Under the pieces are notes generated by a model that did not search any database, had not been told where the DNA came from, and saw only the letters and a list, made by a program, of their open reading frames with translations. The translations under genes and the position numbers were made by a program. Of a stretch of 64,000 bases of DNA, positions 38,641 through 45,960 are shown piece after piece (within the stretch, counting starts at the first letter, position 1; each line of letters starts with the position of its first letter). The stretch comes from an uncultured Hydrogenophaga sp. GTDB lineage: Bacteria; Pseudomonadota; Gammaproteobacteria; Burkholderiales; Burkholderiaceae_C. The stretch is from assembly GCF_958439165.1 (NCBI RefSeq), contig NZ_OY288131.1, positions 51,852 through 115,851 on the forward strand, given 5' to 3'.

Positions 38641-38670
38641 ATTTTCAGCAAGCGTACGCTCTGCAAAAAT
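38641..38670. promoter_or_regulatory. candidate TetR operator
   Basis: A 30-bp hyphenated palindrome lies in the 91-bp gap between the divergent TetR and membrane-protein genes: outer arms ATTTT / AAAAT and a perfect central AGCGT-ACGCT. The size and position are those of an autoregulatory TetR site covering both promoters. No footprint data; inferred from symmetry and location. Confidence 0.5.
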
Positions 38671-38706
38671 CAGATGGACTGCGCGGCCGCCATGGACAAT
38701 ACCGCC

Positions 38707-39312
38707 ATGGACTTTTCCTTCTGGATTCTGGTGGGCGCCATCGGCGCCTTCTTCTACAACCGCTACGAGCAGGCGCGCCGGGTGCTCATGCTGCGGGCCA
38801 TGCTGCACCCCTACCAGCTCGAACAGCTGATGCAGACCTTGCTGGAGGGCTACATGCGCGCCCTGGGCGAGGCCGACGAGGAACGACGCCGCAGCATCTG
38901 GCAGGTGATGGAGGGGCACGAGACCCTGCTGGTGTCGCAGATGCAGCGGCTGGCGGCCGACACGGCGTCGATGGCCGGGCCGATGGGCCGGGTGTCGCGC
39001 CTGCCCCTGCTGCTGCCAGGCGTGACCCGCTGGTGGCCCAAGGCCTGCTTCGAGCTGTCGCAGGCGCTGCGCATCCATGCCGACGGCATCACCCGCGTGG
39101 CCCACAACGAGACCGGTCTGACCCCGCGCGACAAGGCGTTCTGCATGAGCGCCGAACTGCTGCTGTTCCAGCACACCTGCCACTGGTACTGCCGCTCGCG
39201 CACCACCGCGTCGACCCGGCTGGTGGCCCGCCACCAGACCAGCCATGCGCAGGCCCTGGCCGCCGCATCGGCCGGCACCCGCGAGGGGCTGATGGCCATC
39301 GGCGCGGTCTGA
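38707..39312 (+). CDS. membrane-anchored protein of unknown function
   Basis: This protein of about 201 residues starts MDFSFWILVGAIGAFFYNRYEQARR, an N-terminal transmembrane anchor followed by a positive stretch, leaving a cytoplasmic body. The body is helical, with many Met, Leu and Gln residues (LHPYQLEQLMQTLLEGYMRAL) and a cysteine/histidine cluster near HTCHWYCRSR. No family is recognised. Two ATGs lie 15 and 33 nt upstream in frame; none has a clear ribosome site. It is divergent from the TetR gene and shares its control region. Confidence 0.65.
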   Translation: MDFSFWILVGAIGAFFYNRYEQARRVLMLRAMLHPYQLEQLMQTLLEGYMRALGEADEERRRSIWQVMEGHETLLVSQMQRLAADTASMAGPMGRVSRLPLLLPGVTRWWPKACFELSQALRIHADGITRVAHNETGLTPRDKAFCMSAELLLFQHTCHWYCRSRTTASTRLVARHQTSHAQALAAASAGTREGLMAIGAV

Positions 39313-39346
39313 ACCGGCGGCGGGGCCGGCAGCGCACAATGCGGCG

Positions 39347-39625
39347 ATGGACATGACCTTCGACACCTTCCGCGCCCAGGCCCTGGCCCGGGGATTCGAC
39401 GAAGTGCTGGAGCGGCACTGGGAGCCGCACGCGGTGCTGGACGAACACACCCACCCCTTCGCGGCCGACGCCGTGGTGTCTGCCGGCGAAATGTGGCTCA
39501 CCGTGGCGGGTGAGACCCGGCACCTGCTGCCAGGCGACACCTTTGCGCTGGAACGCGATGTGCCGCACAGCGAGCGCTACGGCGCACAGGGCGCCACTTA
39601 CTGGGTGGCCCGCCGCACCGGCTGA
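39347..39625 (+). CDS. small cupin-domain protein
   Basis: A 92-residue single cupin barrel. The metal-site motif is HTHPFAADAVVSAGEMWLTV, and the second cupin motif is LLPGDTFALERDVPHSERYG. Such stand-alone cupins may bind a metal and act as sensors or isomerases; nothing more can be said. It starts 34 bp after the preceding gene, so it may be cotranscribed with it. Confidence 0.75.
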   Translation: MDMTFDTFRAQALARGFDEVLERHWEPHAVLDEHTHPFAADAVVSAGEMWLTVAGETRHLLPGDTFALERDVPHSERYGAQGATYWVARRTG

Positions 39626-39637
39626 GCCGGCGTCGCT

Positions 39638-40732
39638 TCAGGCCTCGCGCCGCAGGATCACGTACCAGCCCATCAGGGGCTTCCCCTGGTCCTGGCGGAT
39701 CGGGGCTTCCCACAAGGCCTGCACCGCCAGCCGATGGGCCGCCGCCAGCTGCTCCACGCTGCCTCGGCCATGGGCATAACGCAGGCTGGGGCGCAACTGC
39801 AGATCGCGCCCGGCATCGGCCTGCTCCACCGAGAACGCCAGCAGGCCGCCCGGGTTCAGCCGGGGCACGACGGCCTCGAACACCGAGGCCAGCGGGCCGG
39901 TGTAGATGAACACGTCGGCGGCGACCACCAGATCGGCCGGGCGGCCATCGGCCCGCAGCCATTCCAGCAGGCCGGCCTCGTCCACACGTCGATAGGCACC
40001 GCTGGCACGGGCCTGGGCGACCATGGCCGGCGCGATGTCCACACCGTCCACCGCATCGGCCAGCGGAGCGATCAGGCGGCCGCAGAGGCCAGTGCCGCAA
40101 CCCAGGTCCAGCACCTGCCCGAAACGCCGGCCGGCATCCAGCAGCGGCCGCAGCAAGGTTTCGTGGGCGGTGTAGCGCAGGGTGTGCACCAGGTGGTCCT
40201 GGAAGTCGTCGGCATAGTCGTCGAACAGCGACTGGGCATAGGCCTCGGGCGGGGCCGGCGGGTCGGGCACGTCCTGCACGGCCGCCAGGTAGTAGCGGTG
40301 AAGCGCCTCGCTGGCCCCGCAGTCCAGGGCCTGGCGGTAACACCGCGCCGCCTCCTGCAGGTGACCGGTCTCGCGCATCAGGTGGCCGCGTTGCGACCAG
40401 GCTTCGGCCACGCGGTCGTCCAGCGCCAGGGTCTGGTCCAGCGCAGCCAGCCCCTCTTCCAGCCGGTTCATGCGCAGCAGGGCGATGGCGCGGGTCAGTG
40501 CCATGCCGGTGTCCTGCCGGGCGGCCTCGGCGAGCAGTTCGACCGCGTCGGCCCAGCGCTGCTGGTGGAACCGCATCAGGCCCAGGTTGCCCATGACCGA
40601 GGCGCGTCCCGGCACCAGGGCCAGGGCGGCTTCGTAATCGGCGGCCGCCTCGTCCACCCGGCCGGCCTCGGCATGGGCGTTGCCGGAAACGAACAGGGCC
40701 CGGGCCTGATCGGTGCGCGGGTCGAGGGTCAT
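39638..40732 (-). CDS. TPR-repeat class I SAM methyltransferase
   Basis: A 364-residue protein starting MTLDPRTDQARALFVSGNAHAEAG. Residues ~8-150 hold tetratricopeptide repeats (AGRVDEAAADYEAALALVPG and LQEAARCYRQALDCG). Residues ~190-345 are a methyltransferase domain with motif I VLDLGCGTGLCGRL and VDGVDIAPAMVAQAR. A TPR plus methyltransferase pair suggests modification of a protein or envelope component. The target is unknown. A much longer open frame on this strand is only the enoyl-CoA hydratase gene in another frame. Confidence 0.82.
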   Translation of the reverse strand: MTLDPRTDQARALFVSGNAHAEAGRVDEAAADYEAALALVPGRASVMGNLGLMRFHQQRWADAVELLAEAARQDTGMALTRAIALLRMNRLEEGLAALDQTLALDDRVAEAWSQRGHLMRETGHLQEAARCYRQALDCGASEALHRYYLAAVQDVPDPPAPPEAYAQSLFDDYADDFQDHLVHTLRYTAHETLLRPLLDAGRRFGQVLDLGCGTGLCGRLIAPLADAVDGVDIAPAMVAQARASGAYRRVDEAGLLEWLRADGRPADLVVAADVFIYTGPLASVFEAVVPRLNPGGLLAFSVEQADAGRDLQLRPSLRYAHGRGSVEQLAAAHRLAVQALWEAPIRQDQGKPLMGWYVILRREA

Positions 40733-40755
40733 GGAAGCGACATGACGTGAAGGTG

Positions 40756-41520
40756 TCAGACCTTCGAGAAGTCCGGCTTGCGGCGCTCCATGAAGGCACC
40801 GAAGGCCTCGCGGGCGGCCGGCTCGCGCAGCATGCGTCCGAAGCTGGCACCTTCTTCGACCATGACGGCCTGCACCTGGGCGGCCTGACCCTTCTTCATG
40901 AGGCGCTTGGTCTCGATCAGGCTGCTCAGGGGTTTGGCCGCCAGCTTGGCAGCCACCGTGTGGGCATAGCTGCGGGCCTCGGTGGGCGGCAGCACCCGGT
41001 TGACCAGACCCACCTCCAGCGCGGCCTCGGCCATGAAGGGCTCGCCCAGCAGCAAGGCTTCGGCGGCACGGTGGTAACCCATCATCTGCGGCACCAGCAG
41101 GCTGCTGGCGGCTTCCGGGCACAGGCCCAGGTTGACGAAGGGCATGGAGAAGGCGGCGTTGTCGCCGGCATAGACCAGGTCGCAATGGAACAGCAGCGTG
41201 GTGCCGATGCCCACCGCCGGGCCGCAGACGGCCGCGAGCACCGGCTTGGGGAAGGCGGCGAGCCCGCGCAGGAAGCGGAACACCGGCGCATCCTCGCCGG
41301 CCGGGGGCTGGTTCAGGAAGTCGGCGATGTCGTTGCCGGCCGAGAAGATGGTCTCGTGGCCCTGGAACATGACCACGCGCACGGCGGCATCGTCCTGCGC
41401 AGCCTGCAGGGCATCGGCCATGGCGCCGTACATGGCGGCGGTGATGGAGTTCTTCTTGTCGAGGCGGTTGAAGGTGATGCTGCAGACGCCGGCTTCGGTG
41501 TGGACGAGGATGTCGCTCAT
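40756..41520 (-). CDS. enoyl-CoA hydratase/isomerase family protein
   Basis: The 254-residue crotonase-fold enzyme starts MSDILVHTEAGVCSITFNR. The oxyanion-hole segments are FSAGNDIADF and CGPAVGIGTTLLFHCD. Family Glu residues used for hydration appear replaced (AVGIGTT rather than GGG/E forms), so an isomerase or another crotonase activity is possible. It ends 23 bp before the methyltransferase gene and is separate from the beta-oxidation operon at 44-51 kb. Confidence 0.85.
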   Translation of the reverse strand: MSDILVHTEAGVCSITFNRLDKKNSITAAMYGAMADALQAAQDDAAVRVVMFQGHETIFSAGNDIADFLNQPPAGEDAPVFRFLRGLAAFPKPVLAAVCGPAVGIGTTLLFHCDLVYAGDNAAFSMPFVNLGLCPEAASSLLVPQMMGYHRAAEALLLGEPFMAEAALEVGLVNRVLPPTEARSYAHTVAAKLAAKPLSSLIETKRLMKKGQAAQVQAVMVEEGASFGRMLREPAAREAFGAFMERRKPDFSKV

Positions 41521-41641
41521 GGGGTTGTCTCGATGGATGCTGATGGCGGTCCGGCAGGCCCGGACACGGGCGCACAAATTAACACGAAAGCCCGGTACGG
41601 ATTGGAGCGGGGCGCCCAGGCCCGGCTCCTAAACTCTCGCC

Positions 41642-43912
41642 ATGCGAATACTCCTCACCCTGTTGCTGGCGCTGCCGCTGTGCACGCTGCCGGCCCTGGC
41701 CCAGACACCTCCCCAGACGCCAGCCGTGACGGCCGACGGCGGCTCCCGCCCCAAGGTGGCGCTGGTGCTCTCCGGCGGCGGCGCGCGCGGCTTTGCCCAT
41801 GTGGGCGTGCTCAAGGCGCTGGAAGCGGCCAGGGTGCCGGTGGACATGATCGTGGGCACGTCGATGGGCGCCATCGTGGGCGGGCTGTACGCCAGCGGCA
41901 TGACGGCCGACGAGCTGGAGCGCGAGATCCTGGCGGTGCAGTGGGGCGACCTGTTCAACAGCCGGGAGCCACGCCAGATGCTGTCGCAACGCCGCAAGGA
42001 AGAGGACTTCGAACTCTCGCCGGTGCTGGCCCTGGGCTTCCGGGACAGCGAATTCCGCCTGCCCACCGGGGCGGTGTCGAGCCGCGCGCTGGAGATGCTG
42101 CTGCGCCGCTACACCCTGCCCACCCGCCACCTGGAGAGTTTCGACCAGCTGCCCACCCCGTTCCGGGCCGTGGCCACCGACATGGAGACCGGCCGGCCGG
42201 TGGTCATGGACAGCGGCGACCTGGCCACCGCCCTGCGCGCCAGCATGTCGGTGCCGGGCGTTTTCTCGCCGGTGACGGTGGGCGAGCGCATCCTGGGTGA
42301 CGGTGGCCTGGTGGACAACCTGCCGGTGGGCGTGGCCCGCCGCATGGGGGCGGACATCATCATCGCGGTCAACATCGGCACGCCGCTGGCCGGCCGCGAA
42401 ACCCTGGGCACGGTGCTGGGCATCACGGCGCAGATGGTCAACATCCTGACCGAGCAGAACGTGCAGGCCAGCATTGCCACGCTCACCCCGTCGGACCTGC
42501 TGCTCACGCCGCCGCTGGGCCGGCTGACCTCGGCCGACTTCGAGCGTGCGCCCGAGCTGGTGCGCATCGGCCGCGAATATGCCGACTCCATGACCGAGGC
42601 CCTGCAACGCTTTGCGGCCCCGCCCGACCGCTATGCCCGCTGGGTCAGCGCGCGGGTGGAGCAGGCGGTGGGCAACACCGAGCGCGTGGGGCGCATTGCC
42701 AGCATCCGGTTCGAGGGCGTCGATGAACGCCGCGCCGAACGCCTGGCAGCCAGCATGGACACCGGTGTGGGCCAGCGGGTGGATGTGGACCGCATCGAGG
42801 ACGACCTGCAGAAACTCGCTGCCACCGGCGACTATGAGCGCATCGACTACAGCCTGGTGCGCCGCCCCGGCACCGACCGGGAGGACCTGTCCATCCTCGT
42901 GCGCGAGAACAACTGGGGGCCGAACTACCTGCGCCTGGGCATCGACCTGCGGACCGACTTCCAGGGCCAGGGTGCCTTCAACCTGCGCCTGAGCCACAAC
43001 CGCCACTGGCTCAACGACAGCGGGGCCGAATGGCGCAACCGGGTGCAGCTGGGCGAGACGCTGGGCGTGTTCTCCGAGATCTACCAGCCGCTGGGCCTGG
43101 CCAGCGAACGCTTCGTGGCGGCCTATGTGGATGCCCGCCTGCGCAGGGTGGAGCTGTTCGGGGCATCGGGCGACGCCCTGGCGCTGGTGCAGCGGCAGGG
43201 GGTGCAGGTGGGCGCCGACATCGGCTGGCCGATCGGCCTGCGCGGCACCATCGGCGAGATGCGGCTGGGGGTGATCGGCGCACAGCGCGCCACCACCCCC
43301 GAACTGGTGTCCAGCGCGATACCGGCCAACATCGCCCAGACCCAGCGGTGGCGCGAGGCGGGCCTGCGCGCCACCGTGATCGCCGACCAGCTGGACTACG
43401 CCAATTTCCCGTCGAAGGGTTACCGGGCCGTGGGTGAGGCGGTGGTGGGCCGGCGCAGCTACGACAACCTGCCCTCGGACCGCTTCGACCGTGTCGAGGC
43501 TTCCGTGACGGCGGTGAAGAGCTGGGGACCGCACACGCTCAACCTCGGTGCCCGTCTGGCGCGCGCCAGCGACGTGCCGCTGGGCGCCGTGGACGAGTAC
43601 TCGCTCGGCGGCTTCCAGCAGCTCTCGGGCTACCGGGTAGGACAGGTGGCCGGCAACTACCTGGCCTTCGGGCGGCTCACCTACTACCGGCGGCTGCCGG
43701 TTGACGCCGGTCCGGCGCGCGCCCTGTTCGCGGGCGGTTCGCTGGAAGCCGGCAACGCCTGGGCCAGCCGGCGCGATGTGTCGCTGAGCACACTGCGGGG
43801 TGCCGGCAGCCTGTTCATCGGCGCCGACACCGGCATCGGTCCGCTCTACCTGAGCCTGGTGAGCGCACCGCGCGGCTTCACCGGCCTGTACCTGTTCCTG
43901 GGCCGGCCCTGA
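41642..43912 (+). CDS. type Vd patatin-like autotransporter (PlpD-like)
   Basis: A 756-residue outer-membrane lipase. A signal peptide (MRILLTLLLALPLCTLPALAQ) comes first. The patatin domain has GGGARG at 45-50, the nucleophile GTSMG with Ser74, and DGG with Asp220. A single POTRA-like domain (~residues 325-410, SIRFEGVDERRAERLAASMDTGVG) links to a C-terminal BamA-type beta-barrel to residue 756. Type Vd systems secrete the lipase through their own barrel. The gene stands alone between two minus-strand genes. Confidence 0.9.
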   Translation: MRILLTLLLALPLCTLPALAQTPPQTPAVTADGGSRPKVALVLSGGGARGFAHVGVLKALEAARVPVDMIVGTSMGAIVGGLYASGMTADELEREILAVQWGDLFNSREPRQMLSQRRKEEDFELSPVLALGFRDSEFRLPTGAVSSRALEMLLRRYTLPTRHLESFDQLPTPFRAVATDMETGRPVVMDSGDLATALRASMSVPGVFSPVTVGERILGDGGLVDNLPVGVARRMGADIIIAVNIGTPLAGRETLGTVLGITAQMVNILTEQNVQASIATLTPSDLLLTPPLGRLTSADFERAPELVRIGREYADSMTEALQRFAAPPDRYARWVSARVEQAVGNTERVGRIASIRFEGVDERRAERLAASMDTGVGQRVDVDRIEDDLQKLAATGDYERIDYSLVRRPGTDREDLSILVRENNWGPNYLRLGIDLRTDFQGQGAFNLRLSHNRHWLNDSGAEWRNRVQLGETLGVFSEIYQPLGLASERFVAAYVDARLRRVELFGASGDALALVQRQGVQVGADIGWPIGLRGTIGEMRLGVIGAQRATTPELVSSAIPANIAQTQRWREAGLRATVIADQLDYANFPSKGYRAVGEAVVGRRSYDNLPSDRFDRVEASVTAVKSWGPHTLNLGARLARASDVPLGAVDEYSLGGFQQLSGYRVGQVAGNYLAFGRLTYYRRLPVDAGPARALFAGGSLEAGNAWASRRDVSLSTLRGAGSLFIGADTGIGPLYLSLVSAPRGFTGLYLFLGRP

Positions 43913-43933
43913 ACGGCACCGGCTGCAGGCAGG

Positions 43934-44734
43934 TCACTCCTTGTAGTAGACGACCTGGTGGGTGGTGACCAGCAGCCGCCCTTCGGCGTCCCAGAGGTGA
44001 GCCTGCTGGTCGGAGAAGCCGTTGCGGAAGGCGCTGGCGCCGCATTCGGCCAGCAGCCAGCCCTCGCCCACCGCAGCCAGGTCGGCCGAGCCGGCATGGA
44101 AGTACACCGTCATGGAGACGGTGCCTGCCGGCACGCGGGTGGCGCGGCGCAGCCAGATGCGCGGGAAGAACACGTCGGACATGGCCGTGAGGCTGGCGAA
44201 GTCGAGCGCTCTCGGCGGTTCGTCGCGCACCCACAGCGTGGTACCGGCCGGGTTCTCGGCGCCGTCCCAATGCCGGGGCAGCGAGCCCTTGGCGAAGCGG
44301 ATGTCGTAGCGCTCGATCCAGGGCACCGGTGCTTCCGGCCGGCGGGACAGGGCCGCCGCCGACAGCACCTGGGGCTGCGGCGCATCGTCCACGCTCCAGG
44401 TGGTGCGACGCGCGGCCGTGATGGCCGTGGCGGTGACCACCACCTCGTCCTGCTGCATCAGGCTCACCGACCAGTGCTGGGTGGAGCGGTTGGTGCGCAC
44501 CGGGTGCGCGTGCACCTCGAAGGCGCCGTCGGCCACGGCGGCAGCGAAATTCACGGTGAGCGAGAGCGGCTCGCCCAGCCGGTCAGGGTGCTGAAGGATG
44601 GCCTGCACCAGGGTGGCGGCGGTGATGCCGCCGTAGGGCCCGACCATGTTGGCGTAGGCCGGCGAGGTGGCGCCCTGCCAGGCGCCGGGGCCGGTCGCCC
44701 GCAGGGAGACGGCCGCGTCGAAGGGATGGTTCAT
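43934..44734 (-). CDS. TesB-like double-hotdog acyl-CoA thioesterase
   Basis: This 266-residue protein starts MNHPFDAAVSLRATGPGAW. Two hotdog units are visible: GGITAATLVQAILQHPDRLGEPLSLTVNFA in the first, and VSMTVYFHAGSADLAAVGEGWLLAECGA with FRNGFSDQQAHLWDAEGRLL in the second, the latter being characteristic of this family. It hydrolyses acyl-CoAs and is the last gene of the beta-oxidation operon, 8 nt after the thiolase stop. A role in CoA recycling is likely. Confidence 0.82.
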   Translation of the reverse strand: MNHPFDAAVSLRATGPGAWQGATSPAYANMVGPYGGITAATLVQAILQHPDRLGEPLSLTVNFAAAVADGAFEVHAHPVRTNRSTQHWSVSLMQQDEVVVTATAITAARRTTWSVDDAPQPQVLSAAALSRRPEAPVPWIERYDIRFAKGSLPRHWDGAENPAGTTLWVRDEPPRALDFASLTAMSDVFFPRIWLRRATRVPAGTVSMTVYFHAGSADLAAVGEGWLLAECGASAFRNGFSDQQAHLWDAEGRLLVTTHQVVYYKE

Positions 44735-44742
44735 GCGGGCGG

Positions 44743-45951
44743 TTATACCCGCTCGAAGATCCCGGCTGCGCCCTGCCCCATGCCCACGCACATGGTGACC
44801 ATGCCGTACTTCTTGTTGTGGCGCTGCAGCGCGTGCACCACGGTGGCCGAACGGATGGCACCGGTGGCGCCCAGCGGGTGGCCCAGTGCAATGGCGCCGC
44901 CCATGGGGTTGACCTTGGCCGGGTCCAGGCCCAGGGTGTTGAGCACCGCCAGCGATTGCGCGGCAAACGCCTCGTTCAGCTCGAACCAGTCGATGTCGTC
45001 CTGCTTCAGGCCAGCGTTCTTCAGCGCGGCCGGAATGGCTTCGACCGGACCGATGCCCATGATGTGCGGCGGCACACCGCGGCTGGCGTAACTGACGAAG
45101 CGGGCCAGCGGCTTGAGGTTGTAGCGCTTCAGGGCCGCCTCGCTCACCAGGATGAGTGCGCCGGCGCCGTCGCTGGTCTGCGAGCTGTTGCCGGCCGTGA
45201 CCGAGCCGCGCGCCGCAAACACGGTGCGCAGCTTGCCCAGACCTTCCAGCGTGGTGTCGGGGCGGGCGCCTTCGTCCAGGCTGATGGTGCGGGTGCGGGT
45301 GGACACCTCGGCGGTGGCCAGGTCGACGCTGCGGTCGGTCACCTCCACCGGCGTGATCTCGTTGGCGAACTCGCCGTTCTTCATGGCGATGAGGGCGCGC
45401 TGGTGCGACTGCAGGGCGAAGGCGTCCTGCGCGTCGCGCGACACCTTCCACTGCTGCGCCACCTTCTCGGCGGTCAGGCCCATGCCGTAGGCGATGCCGT
45501 AGCTCTCGATGTCCTCGGTGCTGCGGAAGATGGTGGGCGACAGGCTGGGGCTGTTGCCCATCATGGGCACCATGCTCATGCTCTCGGTGCCGGCAGCGAT
45601 CATCACGTCGGCCTCACCGACGCGGATGCGGTCGGCCGCCATGGCCACGGCCGACAGGCCGGAGGCGCAGAAGCGGTTGACGGTGATGCCGCCCACGCTG
45701 TGCGGCAGGCCCGCCAGCACCGCACCCACGCGCGCCACGTTCAGGCCCTGCTGGCCTTCCGGAATGGCACAGCCGCAGATGATGTCTTCCACCGACTTCG
45801 GATCCAGGTTGGGCACCTGGGCCATGGCCGAACGCAGCACATGGGCCAGCAGCTCGTCGGGGCGAAGGTTCCGGAACGAGCCCTTGTGGGAACGGCCGAT
45901 GGGCGTGCGGGTGGCGGCGACGATGTAGGCGTCTTGAATCTGTTTGCTCAT
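44743..45951 (-). CDS. fadA: acetyl-CoA C-acyltransferase (3-ketoacyl-CoA thiolase)
   Basis: A 402-residue thiolase that cleaves 3-ketoacyl-CoA to acetyl-CoA and a shortened acyl-CoA. The acyl-binding Cys95 is in VNRFCASGLSAV. Histidine in ALGHPLGATGAIR and cysteine in MVTMCVGMGQGAAG complete the active site. The length fits FadA. It lies 9 nt after the hydroxyacyl-CoA dehydrogenase gene, which is the usual pairing. Confidence 0.93.
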   Translation of the reverse strand: MSKQIQDAYIVAATRTPIGRSHKGSFRNLRPDELLAHVLRSAMAQVPNLDPKSVEDIICGCAIPEGQQGLNVARVGAVLAGLPHSVGGITVNRFCASGLSAVAMAADRIRVGEADVMIAAGTESMSMVPMMGNSPSLSPTIFRSTEDIESYGIAYGMGLTAEKVAQQWKVSRDAQDAFALQSHQRALIAMKNGEFANEITPVEVTDRSVDLATAEVSTRTRTISLDEGARPDTTLEGLGKLRTVFAARGSVTAGNSSQTSDGAGALILVSEAALKRYNLKPLARFVSYASRGVPPHIMGIGPVEAIPAALKNAGLKQDDIDWFELNEAFAAQSLAVLNTLGLDPAKVNPMGGAIALGHPLGATGAIRSATVVHALQRHNKKYGMVTMCVGMGQGAAGIFERV

Positions 45952-45960
45952 GTCGCTTCC

